A stretch of 64,000 nucleotides of DNA from Hymenobacter yonginensis (GCF_027625995.1 NZ_CP115396.1:1-64000); one strand, 5' to 3'. Positions 43,238 to 51,745 are shown, numbered from the stretch's first letter. Notes: generated from the sequence alone by a model not told the origin. Numbers and translations are program-made.

Positions 43238-44293
43238 TTACATCGTTTCACTACCAGCCTTGGCGGAAGGCGGCGTGCCATTGCGCAGCCACGGCTTGTG
43301 CGTGAGCACCAGCGCAAAGGCCACCCCGAAAACCGGCGCGCCGAGGTATCCCATGCGGCCCAGGTCGCCGGACAGAAACATGTGGGCCAGCACCACCGCC
43401 ACCAGCCCGGCGGCCGGCCAGCCCAGCGAAGCCAGCCAGAGCCGCCGACCGCGCCAGCCCGCCAGCAGCGCCAGCCAGAAAAAGCCAAACACGCTGAACA
43501 GCTCGCCCGCGCCCTTCACCGAAAGCAGCCGTTTGAGCGAGTACACGAGGTTGTGCACGTGGTCCAGGGCGTTGCTCACGCTTTCCGCGGGCGGCGCGCC
43601 AATGCGGGCATCAATCCAGTAGCGCACTGCCAGAGCTATGGCGCCGCCCAGCGCCAGCCCGGCCAGCTGCTTCGGCCAGCTCAGCGCCGGCCGGCCGAAC
43701 ATCAGCAGCCACGGCACCAGAAACACAAACGACTCCTTGGCCAGCGGCCCCAGCAGCAGCACCGCCACCAGCGCCCCCGCCGACCGGGCCCGGGGCGCGT
43801 AAAAAGCCAGCGCAAACACCAGCATATACAGGCTGTCCACGAGGGGCAGGCCGGCTATGTATACGGCCCAGCGGCTGCACAGCACCGCCACCACGGCCAG
43901 CGCGGCGGCGCCCGGCGTAGCTTCGTAGAGCCGGCAGGTTTCAAAGACGACTACGCCCGTGGCCGCCAGCAGCGCCATGTTCACCAGGTAGAAGGCCAGC
44001 CGCAGCGGCCAGTCGGAAGTGGCGCGCTGGGGCCACACGCGGGCGTAAGCCCGCTCCAGTGGCCACGCCACGGCGGCCGCCACGGCCGGCACCAGCACCC
44101 GGTAGCGCCGCGTGATGCTCACACCCTCAAACTGCCCCCGCGCCATGCTTAGGTAGCTGCGCGTGTCCAGGGAGTGCGAGAAGTCATAATGCACGTACAT
44201 CGTGTACGCGGGCCCGGCCAGCACCCCCAGCGCCAGCAGATACACCAGCATCAGCCGCCGCCAGCGCAGGAGAAGAGGGGAGAAGTCGGGCAT
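43238..44293 (-). CDS. Polytopic membrane protein, function unknown
   Basis: The 351-residue protein has about nine hydrophobic segments. SHSLDTRSYLSMARGQFEG follows the first helix, a DxxSYL-type loop reminiscent of GT-C glycosyltransferases, and LLGPLAKESFVFLVPWLLM lies centrally. It is convergent with, and separated by 62 nt from, a protein of similar style (41571-43175), suggesting related roles in surface glycan assembly; this is inference. It has no close named family that I recognise. Confidence 0.6.
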   Translation of the reverse strand: MPDFSPLLLRWRRLMLVYLLALGVLAGPAYTMYVHYDFSHSLDTRSYLSMARGQFEGVSITRRYRVLVPAVAAAVAWPLERAYARVWPQRATSDWPLRLAFYLVNMALLAATGVVVFETCRLYEATPGAAALAVVAVLCSRWAVYIAGLPLVDSLYMLVFALAFYAPRARSAGALVAVLLLGPLAKESFVFLVPWLLMFGRPALSWPKQLAGLALGGAIALAVRYWIDARIGAPPAESVSNALDHVHNLVYSLKRLLSVKGAGELFSVFGFFWLALLAGWRGRRLWLASLGWPAAGLVAVVLAHMFLSGDLGRMGYLGAPVFGVAFALVLTHKPWLRNGTPPSAKAGSETM

Positions 44294-44321
44294 AGACTAG
44301 GGAATTGTGGAGGGTAAAAAG

Positions 44322-44409
44322 AACGTCATTCTGAGCGGAGCGAGGAATCTCGCCGGTATAGTAATGTTACCATACCAGCGATATTCCTCGCTCCGCTCGG
44401 AATGACGTT
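44322..44409. repeat. GTCAT...ATGAC inverted repeat (family A, GCGGAGCGAGGAAT subtype)
   Basis: Arms 44322-44359 and 44372-44409 (38 nt) pair with three mismatches. Outer ends extend to AACGTCAT/ATGACGTT. The element lies between the convergent-side ends of the two neighbouring minus-strand genes. Confidence 0.92.
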
Positions 44410-44432
44410 CCTACATATAGTCTGAAATGGCC

Positions 44433-45650
44433 CTACGCGAACTTGCGGTCAATCAGCTTGAGCAGCTTGCTGACGTGCTCGTCTTTGCGGGTCCAGTCGT
44501 GGGTGCTGGCCAGGTCCTGCGTGACGTAGCGTTTGGCGCTGTCGGCGTCGGGCAGGGTGTCGAGGTGCTGGATGGCGGCGTGGTATTCCATGTTTTCGCC
44601 GCTGAAAAGCTCGTTGATGAAGCTGAAACGCTGATTGATGGAAATGGCCTCGCGCAGCGTTTCCACCTTCGGAGCCTGGTCGGCGAGGGTGGAGGCGGGG
44701 CGCTCCGGCCGCAGCGTTTCGCTGAGCGAGGTGGCCGCCGGTTGGCCGGCTTTCAGCTTCTCGTAGAGCGGCACGGCGGCCGGCTCAGCGCTGGCCGGCG
44801 CGGCGGGAGCTACACGTGGAGCTGCTGCCGGCACAGCCGGACTGGGCGCGGATACCGGTGCCGCAACCGGAGTGGGAGCCGGCACGGCCACTGGCGCAGG
44901 TACGGGAGGGACCACTGGGGCCGGAGCCGGCGGGGTAGCCACGGGCGGTGCTGGGGCAGCGGCCGGTGCCGGCGCTACCGACGGAGCCACTACCGGCTTG
45001 GCGGCTGGCACGGCCGCCGGCTTGCCGCGCAGCTCGTCTTCGGTGAGGGGCAGCAGCTCGTTGAACTCGGCCACCAGCTTGTTTAGCGGCTGATGGTGCT
45101 TGTAGTTGGCTTCCTGGTAGAGCGCAAACCGCTTGAGCAGGGTTTCCCGGTCGTGGGGCGTGCCGGCAGGCAGCGAGTCCAGAAAGTCCTGGTAAAACAG
45201 CTTGTCTACGTCGAGGTAGCGCAGGGCGTCGCGCAGCTGCTCGGGGGTGGCGGCGGGCTGGGTGCCCAGCAGCTTCTGCTCGAACGTGCCGGCCGGGTCG
45301 GGCAGCACGGCCAGCGTATCGGCTACGGCGCGGGCCAGCAGCGGCTCGAAAACGGGCCGCGCCAGCTTGATGCGCCTAGACAGCGTGTTCATGAACTGCG
45401 TGAGGGCCTGGCGCACGTCGTCGGCCTCGAAATCGAAGTAGGGGCTGCGTAGGCGCGCCATTTCCTGCGTCCACTGGGCCAGCAGCTGCTGCACCACAAA
45501 CAGGTTCACCTGCCGGATGGGCGTGAAGCGCAGCACCGCCGGGCCGTCGAGGGTGGCCGTGGGGCGGGCGCCGAAGTGCTGGTCGCAGAGCTGAGCCGCC
45601 AGGCGGCGGCCGTATTGTTCGCGGAAGGCCGCGCTATCTTTGTCGTTCAT
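44433..45650 (-). CDS. Cytoplasmic protein of unknown function with long Pro/Ala linker
   Basis: The 405-residue protein has no signal peptide or membrane helix. An N-terminal helical domain of about 200 residues is followed by a Pro/Ala/Val-rich linker of about 95 residues (roughly 210-305). A conserved-looking C-terminal region then follows (INQRFSFINELFSGENMEYH ... KLLKLIDRKFA). The C-terminal motif resembles a short module found in other Bacteroidota hypothetical proteins, but I cannot name it. It is divergent from the ferredoxin gene; the ferredoxin promoter lies in its first codons. I use the ATG at 45650 (MNDKDSAAF); a further ATG is 9 nt upstream. Confidence 0.65.
   Translation of the reverse strand: MNDKDSAAFREQYGRRLAAQLCDQHFGARPTATLDGPAVLRFTPIRQVNLFVVQQLLAQWTQEMARLRSPYFDFEADDVRQALTQFMNTLSRRIKLARPVFEPLLARAVADTLAVLPDPAGTFEQKLLGTQPAATPEQLRDALRYLDVDKLFYQDFLDSLPAGTPHDRETLLKRFALYQEANYKHHQPLNKLVAEFNELLPLTEDELRGKPAAVPAAKPVVAPSVAPAPAAAPAPPVATPPAPAPVVPPVPAPVAVPAPTPVAAPVSAPSPAVPAAAPRVAPAAPASAEPAAVPLYEKLKAGQPAATSLSETLRPERPASTLADQAPKVETLREAISINQRFSFINELFSGENMEYHAAIQHLDTLPDADSAKRYVTQDLASTHDWTRKDEHVSKLLKLIDRKFA
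45635..45642 (+). promoter_or_regulatory. -7 element for the second ferredoxin, inside a divergent coding start
   Basis: TATCTTTG matches TAnnTTTG exactly, 44 nt before the ferredoxin ATG and overlapping the first codons of the minus-strand gene that starts at 45650. Confidence 0.65.
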
Positions 45651-45686
45651 CGAAAACACCTGATTCAGGCCAGAAAGTTAAGGAAA

Positions 45687-46016
45687 ATGCCTACGCTCAC
45701 CGTGCAAAACCTGCCTGCGGCTTCGGCCGTGCCCGTGCCCGCCGGCACCACGCTGCTCGCGGCCCTGCAAGCCGCCGGCCACGACTGGATGCATGCCTGC
45801 GGCGCCAAAGGCCGCTGCACCACCTGCCGCCTGCTCGTCACGAGCGGCCTCGAGGCCCTAACGCCGCCCACTGCCGCCGAGTTGCGCTACCGGGCCGCCG
45901 GCCGCCTGCTCGAAACCGAGCGCCTCACCTGCCAGGCCCGGCTGCCGGAAGGCCATATAACGGGCCGGGTGCCGGTGGCATTGCAGCTACCGCACGTGCA
46001 CTATTCGGCAGAGTAG
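45687..46016 (+). CDS. 2Fe-2S ferredoxin
   Basis: The 109-residue protein has four cysteine ligands, C38-x5-C44-x2-C47 and C82 (HACGAKGRCTTCRLLV, LTCQARL), the spacing of plant- and adrenodoxin-type ferredoxins. The N-terminal strand motif and the EALTPPTAAE acidic helix fit. A purine-rich AAGGAAA just before the ATG could serve as a ribosome site, which is uncommon in this genome. Electron partner unknown. It is separate from the Fe-S assembly ferredoxin at 23229. Confidence 0.88.
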   Translation: MPTLTVQNLPAASAVPVPAGTTLLAALQAAGHDWMHACGAKGRCTTCRLLVTSGLEALTPPTAAELRYRAAGRLLETERLTCQARLPEGHITGRVPVALQLPHVHYSAE

Positions 46017-46180
46017 CTGAGCGCCTGACTGCCTGTTGAATACAAAATCCGCTATGAAAGTCTGCCGCCGAAGCGTGGTGGCTTCCGGCGCTAAAGTCGT
46101 AATTTGGGCTGTCGAATCAGGCCGCTTCACCGCCCCTCGGTGCTGGCTTGGCTGCCTGCTTTGAAACTCCGTCACCCCGT

Positions 46181-46188
46181 TACTTTCT
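46181..46188 (+). promoter_or_regulatory. -7-like element of tdk, predicted leaderless TTG start
   Basis: TACTTTCT ends 6 nt before the TTG start codon of tdk. It deviates from TAnnTTTG in its last two bases. Confidence 0.45.
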
Positions 46189-46194
46189 ACGAAC

Positions 46195-46818
46195 TTGTTT
46201 ATTGAACCCCGCGTCGGCAATGGCCGTGATGCCGCCCGCCGCGGCTGGATTGAAGTGGTGTGCGGCTCCATGTTCTCGGGCAAAACCGAAGAGCTGATCC
46301 GGCGGCTGAACCGGGCCAAGATTGCCCGCCAGCACGTCGAAATCTTCAAGCCCGCCCTCGATACCCGCTACCACCAGGAAGACGTGGTGTCGCACAACGC
46401 CAACAGCATCCGGTCCACGCCGGTGCCGGTGGCGCAGGAAATCCTGCTGCTGGCCGGCGGCTGCGACGTGGTGGGCATCGACGAAGCCCAGTTTTTCGAT
46501 GACAGTCTCGTGGATGTGTGCGTGCAGCTGGCCAACCGCGGCTCCCGCGTGATTGTGGCCGGCCTCGACATGGACTTTCTGGGCAAGCCCTTCGGCCCCA
46601 TGCCCGCCCTGATGGCTGTGGCCGAGTACGTCACCAAGGTGCACGCCGTGTGCGTGTGCTGCGGCGAAATTGCCTCATACTCGTTCCGGATGGCGGCCTC
46701 CGAAGACAAGATCCTGCTCGGGGAAACCGACGTGTATGAGGCCCGCTGCCGCCCCTGTTTTCTGGACGGTATGCAGGACAAGGCCCTGCACGAAACCAGC
46801 ACCACCCACAAGCACTAA
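46195..46818 (+). CDS. tdk: Thymidine kinase
   Basis: The 207-residue type II thymidine kinase has the P-loop GSMFSGKT (residues 24-31), the DEAQFF magnesium/nucleotide motif, and the zinc-binding Cys pairs VCVCCGE and CRPCF. It phosphorylates thymidine in salvage. I use the TTG at 46195 because MFIEPR is the family-typical N-terminus. The next gene begins 57 nt after the stop. Confidence 0.93.
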   Translation: MFIEPRVGNGRDAARRGWIEVVCGSMFSGKTEELIRRLNRAKIARQHVEIFKPALDTRYHQEDVVSHNANSIRSTPVPVAQEILLLAGGCDVVGIDEAQFFDDSLVDVCVQLANRGSRVIVAGLDMDFLGKPFGPMPALMAVAEYVTKVHAVCVCCGEIASYSFRMAASEDKILLGETDVYEARCRPCFLDGMQDKALHETSTTHKH

Positions 46819-46862
46819 TTGCGCGCGGCAGGCGTTATGCAGCCGGTCATTTTCTTACTCGC

Positions 46863-46870
46863 TATCCTTG
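46863..46870 (+). promoter_or_regulatory. -7-like element of porZ, predicted leaderless
   Basis: TATCCTTG (one mismatch to TAnnTTTG) ends 5 nt before the porZ ATG. Confidence 0.5.
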
Positions 46871-46875
46871 CGCCC

Positions 46876-49188
46876 ATGATTCGTTTGCTACGCACGTTAG
46901 GTTTCGGTACGATGCTATTTGCCGGGCTGCTGGCGGCGCCACTTGCTGGACAGGCCCAGGGCGTGGGCTATGGCGACTGGCAGCTGCACCTGCCCACCAG
47001 CAACTCGCGGGTGCTGGCCGATGCCGGGCCCCGCATCTACGTGGCCGCCGAAAACGCCTTCTACTACTTCGACAAGGAAACCAGTACCACCACGGTGCTT
47101 TCGCGCCGCGACGGACTCAACGGCGTGGGCGTGCAAACCCTGGCCTACGACTCGTTGAGCCAGCAGCTGCTGGTGGCCTATCGCGACGCCAACCTCGACC
47201 TGCTCAGCCCCGACGGTGGCCGGGTGCGCAACGTCAGCGACATCCAGCGCAAGCAGCTGTCGGGCGCCAAAACCGTCAACCACATTCACTTCAACGGCGC
47301 TCGGGGCTACCTGGCCTGCGACTTTGGGCTGCTGGTGCTGGACATGAACCGGCTGGAGGTGCGCGACACCTACGTCAACATCGGGCCGCTGGGTGTGGCC
47401 GTGAAGGTGTACGCCAGCACCACCGTGGGCGGCTTCGTGTTTGCGGCCACCGACAAGGGCCTGCTGCGCGCCAGCCTGAGCGCCAACCTCGCCGACTTTC
47501 GCTCCTGGAACCTCGACGTGCCCGCGCCCGACGGCACGTTCCGCACGCTGGTCACGCACAACGGGCAGGTGCTGGCCGGCCGCAACTTCGGGGGGCTGCT
47601 GCGCTACCGCTCCGGCACCACCTGGGAGCCGGTGGCCACGGTCTACGCCGACCAGTACCGCAGCCTCACCTCGTCGCGCGCCGGTTTGCTTATCACTGAT
47701 GGCCGCCAGGTGTCGCTGCTGAATACCGCCACCAATGCCCTCACGGTGCTGCGCAATGCCGCCGTGCCGGTGCCCATCAACGCCCTGCGCAGCCGCGACG
47801 GCGCCATCTACGTGGCCGACGAGCAGCGCGGCCTGCTCCGCACCACCGACCGTACCACGTTCGAGCAGTTCATGCCGAATGCGCCGCAGAGCAAGGAGGC
47901 CTTCGGGCTGCTGGCCGATGCGCGCCGGAACACCGTGGACGTGTTTACGGGCGGCTTTAATACGGCTTCCTACGTGCAGAGTGAGCAGTTTCAGGGCTTC
48001 TACGAGTTCAAGGACGGGCGCTGGACCAGCGTCACCAAAGAGGCCTACCCCAACCGCGCCGACTACCCCAATTTAAAGGACCTGACCCGCGGCGCCCGCA
48101 CCCCCGACGGCACGCTCTACATCGGCAGCTACGGCGACGGGCTGCTGCGCTGGAAAGGCCCCGGCGACTTCAAGCAGTATACGCCCGCCAACAGCCCGCT
48201 GGTCAGCGCTATTCCTGGTGCGCCCTACACCCGCGTCACCGACGTGGCCGTGTCGGCCGAGGGCAACGTGTGGGTGGCCTCGCGCCACCCCGAGCAGCCG
48301 GGCCGCTCGGCCCTGCACGTGCTCAACCCCGCCACTGATACCTGGCGCACCGCACCGTTCTACCCCGGTTTCGACAACCTCGACCGGCTGGCCCTCGATG
48401 ACTTCGGGGCGGTGTGGATGACGCAGGCCCGCAAGGGCGGCACCGGCCTGATGGCCTACGACGACGTGAACAAGGGCGTGCCCGTGTACTTCACGCAGGG
48501 CAATGGCCTGCCGTCCAACACCGTGTTTGCGCTGGCCAAGGACCGGCGCGGCGCCATCTGGGCCACCACCGACAAGGGCGTGGCCCTCATCGACGACCCC
48601 AGCTCGGCGTTTTCCACCCCCAACCCAGTCTTCACCACGCCGTTCCTGAACGGTTTCCCGACCCTGATTGAGGAAGTGGTGCGCTCCATTGCCATCGATG
48701 GAGCTAACCGCAAGTGGTTCGGCACCGACCGCGGCCTGTGGCTGTTCGACGAAAACGCCACCAAGATGCTGCTGCACTTCACCACCGAAAACAGCCCACT
48801 GCCCAGCAACCAGATTACGGACGTGGCCGTGAACGACAAAACCGGCGAGGTATTCGTGGCCACGCCGGGCGGCGTGGTGTCGTACCGCGGCTCGGCCACC
48901 ATCACGGAGGGCGTGCCCAAGGACTGCGCCCAGGTGTCGCCGAACCCGGTGCGCACCAACTTCACGGGCCAGGTGGGCGTGTCGGGGCTGGCCAACAACG
49001 GCATCGTTAAAATCACGGACGTAACGGGCAAGCTCGTCTACCAGACCACCGCCACCGGCGGCACCGTCATCTGGAACCTGGCCGACTACAACGGCCGTAA
49101 GGTGCAGTCGGGTGTGTACCTGGTGCTCTCGTCGGATGCCGACGGCAAGAACGGCTGCGTAAGCAAAATCGCCGTAGTGGAGCAGTAA
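46876..49188 (+). CDS. porZ: Type IX secretion attachment-complex protein PorZ
   Basis: The 770-residue protein has a signal peptide (cleavage after GQAQ) and the N-terminal PorZ propeller sequence (GDWQLHLPTSNSRVLADAG, YVAAENAFYYFDKETST). A second propeller of two-component-regulator type follows, and a T9SS type A C-terminal domain begins near APNP-like VSPNPVRTNFTGQVGV and ends GVYLVLSSDA...IAVVEQ. PorZ delivers anionic LPS to the PorU sortase. Here it is far from porUV and instead lies between tdk and recO, an arrangement also seen in other Bacteroidota as I recall. Confident by motif and length. Confidence 0.9.
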   Translation: MIRLLRTLGFGTMLFAGLLAAPLAGQAQGVGYGDWQLHLPTSNSRVLADAGPRIYVAAENAFYYFDKETSTTTVLSRRDGLNGVGVQTLAYDSLSQQLLVAYRDANLDLLSPDGGRVRNVSDIQRKQLSGAKTVNHIHFNGARGYLACDFGLLVLDMNRLEVRDTYVNIGPLGVAVKVYASTTVGGFVFAATDKGLLRASLSANLADFRSWNLDVPAPDGTFRTLVTHNGQVLAGRNFGGLLRYRSGTTWEPVATVYADQYRSLTSSRAGLLITDGRQVSLLNTATNALTVLRNAAVPVPINALRSRDGAIYVADEQRGLLRTTDRTTFEQFMPNAPQSKEAFGLLADARRNTVDVFTGGFNTASYVQSEQFQGFYEFKDGRWTSVTKEAYPNRADYPNLKDLTRGARTPDGTLYIGSYGDGLLRWKGPGDFKQYTPANSPLVSAIPGAPYTRVTDVAVSAEGNVWVASRHPEQPGRSALHVLNPATDTWRTAPFYPGFDNLDRLALDDFGAVWMTQARKGGTGLMAYDDVNKGVPVYFTQGNGLPSNTVFALAKDRRGAIWATTDKGVALIDDPSSAFSTPNPVFTTPFLNGFPTLIEEVVRSIAIDGANRKWFGTDRGLWLFDENATKMLLHFTTENSPLPSNQITDVAVNDKTGEVFVATPGGVVSYRGSATITEGVPKDCAQVSPNPVRTNFTGQVGVSGLANNGIVKITDVTGKLVYQTTATGGTVIWNLADYNGRKVQSGVYLVLSSDADGKNGCVSKIAVVEQ

Positions 49189-49205
49189 TTCAATTGCTTA
49201 ATTGT

Positions 49206-49264
49206 TGAATGGTTGGATGGCTGGTCGTTCTGATACATTGAACGACCAGCCATCCAACCATTCA
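49206..49264. repeat. Inverted repeat with GGTCGTTC apex (family C), porZ-recO gap
   Basis: Arms 49206-49230 and 49240-49264 pair perfectly over 25 bp, with a 9-nt loop and GGTCGTTC at the apex. The element, plus a trailing ATGG-word region, ends about 8-20 nt before the recO ATG. Confidence 0.93.
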
Positions 49265-49284
49265 GCCATTTAACCATTTACATT

Positions 49285-50001
49285 ATGCTCATCAAAACCC
49301 GCGGCATCGTTCTGAGCTACATCAAGTACCGCGAAACCAGCATTATTGCGCGGGTGTACACCGAGCGGCTGGGGGTGCAGAGCTACGTGGTGAACGGGGT
49401 GCGCAAAGCCAAGCCGCCTGGCCGGATTGCCCTGTTTCAGCCCCTGACGCAGCTGGAGCTGGTGGCTTACACCTCGCGTACCGGCGGCCTCACGCGCCTC
49501 TCCGAGTTCCGCTGCGCCGAGCCCTACGCCCACATTCCGTACGACGTGCAGAAAAGCAGCGTGGCGCTGGTGCTGTCCGAAATCCTGAGCCACACGGTGA
49601 AGGAAGAAGAGGAAAACGAGCCCCTGTTTGCGTTTCTGCACGACAGCCTGCTGGCCTTCGATCAGCAGGAAAGCGGCACCGAAAACTTCACGCTCACGTT
49701 TCTGTTGGAACTGGCCCGCTACCTGGGCTTCGGGGCCGAGCGGGGCGAGGAAATTACCACGCAGGTGGCCTTTGGGACCACGTTGCCCACCAGCCAGAGC
49801 AGCGGCCCCGCCGTGCTGCGCCTGCAGGAGTTCGACCACTATTTCGATGAGCTGCTGCGCGACCCCGCACACGCCGCCATTCCCAACGGCCGCGTCCGCC
49901 GCGAGCTGCTGGCCGTGCTCATCCGCTACTACCAGCTCCACGTCGAGCACCTGGGCGAGGTTCGCTCCCTGGCCATCCTCTCGGAAGTGCTGGCCGAGTA
50001 A
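49285..50001 (+). CDS. recO: DNA repair protein RecO
   Basis: The 238-residue protein has the N-terminal OB fold (TRGIVLSYIKYRETSIIARVYTE) and the RecO helical domain (LSEILSHTVKEEEENEPLFA). It loads RecA on SSB-coated DNA in the RecFOR pathway. No C-terminal Cys4 zinc motif is seen, as in other Bacteroidota RecO. It is preceded by the family C repeat and followed by the nested 50021-50190 element. Confidence 0.92.
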   Translation: MLIKTRGIVLSYIKYRETSIIARVYTERLGVQSYVVNGVRKAKPPGRIALFQPLTQLELVAYTSRTGGLTRLSEFRCAEPYAHIPYDVQKSSVALVLSEILSHTVKEEEENEPLFAFLHDSLLAFDQQESGTENFTLTFLLELARYLGFGAERGEEITTQVAFGTTLPTSQSSGPAVLRLQEFDHYFDELLRDPAHAAIPNGRVRRELLAVLIRYYQLHVEHLGEVRSLAILSEVLAE

Positions 50002-50020
50002 GGCGCCGCGCTGTCCTCCT

Positions 50021-50190
50021 CTGTCATTGCGAGCAGAGCGAAGCAATCCTTCCTCTCTGAGAGCGAAGCTACCCTAAGTGAAAAGCCCTCCGGCAGTAGG
50101 TTCGTAACCTATTGCCGGAGGGCTTTGCTGTCAGGAAATAGTCTGCCGCGAGAGGAAGGATTGCTTCGTCGTACCTCCTCGCAATGACAG
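50021..50190. repeat. GTCAT...ATGAC inverted repeat (family A, GCGAAGCAATCC subtype) with a terminator in its loop
   Basis: Arms 50021-50056 and 50151-50190 pair at both ends (CTGTCATTGCGAG and GAAGCAATCCTTCCTCT), differing only in the middle. The loop contains the hairpin 50081-50126. Confidence 0.9.
50081..50126. terminator. Rho-independent-type hairpin within the recO-downstream repeat
   Basis: A ~20-bp stem (50081-50102 with 50107-50126) has an AAAAGCCCTCCGGC start and ends in TTT. It lies between the recO stop and the convergent FKBP gene and could serve both strands. Confidence 0.75.
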
Positions 50191-50201
50191 GCTGCAGGCT
50201 G

Positions 50202-51158
50202 CTACTTCACGTCTAGCAGCTCCACGTCGAAGCGCAGGATGGAGTGGGGGGGGATGTCGGGGCCGGCGCCGCGGGGGCCGTAGGCCTGGGCCGAGGGGAT
50301 GAGCAGGATGGCCTTGCTGCCCTTGGGCAGCAGCGGAATGGCCTGGTCCCAGCCCGGAATCACCTGCCCGACGCCAATCGGAAACTGGATGGGCTGGCCG
50401 CCGTTTTTCTCCGATGAGTCGAAGACCTTGCCGCTGAGCAGGGCGCCTTTGTAGAGCACCGAAACCGTCTGGCCTTTCACGGGCTTGGTGCCAGTGCCGG
50501 CTTTCGTGATGACGTAGTGCGTGCCGCCGGGCGTTTTCAGCAGCGTTAGCTTATTACGTACGGCGTAAGCCTGGATGGCGGCAATGTCTTTGGTCAGGCG
50601 CTGCGTGGCTTCGGCAGCTTCCTTTTTCTTGGCTTCCTCGGCCAGGCGAACCTGCTCGGCGCGGGCGCCTTCCGCCGTCAGAATCTTGTTGGCCTTCACG
50701 AGCATGACCAGCACGTTGCCGCCGGCGCGCACGGGCGGCGGCACCGGCTGCCGAAAAGACTTCTGAAATACCGAATCGGCCTGGAACCGGAACGTGGCCG
50801 AGTCGCCGGGCTGCAGCAAAGCCATGGCCTCTTCGATGCCGCCTTTGGTTTTCAGCTCCGGCAAGGGCAGTAGCAGGGCCGTGCGCAGCTGCCGGCGCGA
50901 GCTAAACAGCACCGAATCCTTGCCGGTCCGGTACTGCACATGCGCCGACAGCACCTTACCTATACGGCGGGCATAAGCCGTGTCGCCGGCTGCTACCACG
51001 TCGGTGCGGAGCGTGTAACGGCCGCTTTGCAGGCGGTAGATGCGGTACTCGAAGCCCGAAGGCGTGCGCCCGAACGGGGCCGGCGTGCCCTGCTGGGGCG
51101 TGGCGGCGGCCAGTCCCGGCAGCAGGAGCAGCAGTAAGCAATAAATCAAACGAGGCAT
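50202..51158 (-). CDS. Periplasmic FKBP-type peptidyl-prolyl isomerase (long, two-domain)
   Basis: The 318-residue protein has a signal peptide (MPRLIYCLLLLLLPGLAAA), an N-terminal region of about 170 residues and a C-terminal FKBP domain from about 215 (VSVLYKGALLSGKVFDSSEK, VIPGWDQAIPLLPKGSK, AYGPRGAGPDIPPHS). The N-terminal region resembles that of the gene at 52389: RIYRLQSGRYTLR, VLFSSRRQLR and FQKSFRQPVPP recur. The ATG at 51158 leads directly to the signal sequence. It is the last of four FKBP genes in a row. Confidence 0.88.
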   Translation of the reverse strand: MPRLIYCLLLLLLPGLAAATPQQGTPAPFGRTPSGFEYRIYRLQSGRYTLRTDVVAAGDTAYARRIGKVLSAHVQYRTGKDSVLFSSRRQLRTALLLPLPELKTKGGIEEAMALLQPGDSATFRFQADSVFQKSFRQPVPPPVRAGGNVLVMLVKANKILTAEGARAEQVRLAEEAKKKEAAEATQRLTKDIAAIQAYAVRNKLTLLKTPGGTHYVITKAGTGTKPVKGQTVSVLYKGALLSGKVFDSSEKNGGQPIQFPIGVGQVIPGWDQAIPLLPKGSKAILLIPSAQAYGPRGAGPDIPPHSILRFDVELLDVK

Positions 51159-51181
51159 AATTACGAAGAAAGAAAATGAAA

Positions 51182-51255
51182 GTGGCCCGGACTTCAGTCC
51201 GTAGCCCCACGGAAGTGCAGCACTGGTTCGGGCTACGGACTGAAGTCCGGGCCAC
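51182..51255. repeat. Perfect 26-bp inverted repeat (family E)
   Basis: Arms 51182-51207 and 51230-51255 are perfectly complementary, with a 22-nt loop. The arm core is GTGGCCCGGACTTCAGTCCG. The element fills the gap between the last two FKBP genes and ends 4 nt from the stop at 51260. Confidence 0.93.
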
Positions 51256-51259
51256 AGCA

Positions 51260-51730
51260 CTACCGGGCCGGCAGCAGCTCGATATCGAAGCGCAGGTCAG
51301 TATCGGGCGGAATCAGGTAGCGGGTGTCGTCGTCGGGCGAGCGGACGCCCTGGGCACCGTAGGCGAGGTGGGCCGGAATCCAGGCCCGCACGCGGCTGCC
51401 GGGGGGCAGTAGCCCCAACAGTTCGTCCCAGCCCCGGATAACCTCGCCGCGGCCTACGCGCAGGCGCAGCGGCTTGGCCGGGGCCAGCGTACTGTCAAAC
51501 ACCCGGCCATCGGGCAGAAAGCCCTGGTAGTATACCGCCACGCGGGTTGAAGGCGCGCCGCTGCCGGGCTGCAGCACCACGTAGCGCACGCCGCCGGTGG
51601 TAGAAAGGCTGTTGGCGGGCGGACTAGCGAGGCTGGAAAGCGAATCGGCGGTAGCCGGGCCCGTCTGGGCCCAGGCTACCGCCGAAATCAGCCAGCAACT
51701 CAGCAGCAGAATGCTTCGAATTGGGCGCAT
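51260..51730 (-). CDS. Periplasmic FKBP-type peptidyl-prolyl isomerase (short)
   Basis: The 156-residue protein has a signal peptide (ending AVAWAQ) and one FKBP domain (VAVYYQGFLPDGRVFDSTLA, EVIRGWDELLGLLPPGSRV, AYGAQGVRSPDDDTRYLIPP). Its active-site loop carries an insertion (SPDDDTRY). It lies 15 nt after the preceding FKBP gene, so probably one transcript. Confidence 0.88.
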   Translation of the reverse strand: MRPIRSILLLSCWLISAVAWAQTGPATADSLSSLASPPANSLSTTGGVRYVVLQPGSGAPSTRVAVYYQGFLPDGRVFDSTLAPAKPLRLRVGRGEVIRGWDELLGLLPPGSRVRAWIPAHLAYGAQGVRSPDDDTRYLIPPDTDLRFDIELLPAR

Positions 51731-51745
51731 AGCGGAAGGAAAGTA

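Noticed and set aside
46054-46164. 36-codon open frame between ferredoxin and tdk
   Set aside because: No promoter or family match; the segment includes a hairpin and is more likely spacer.
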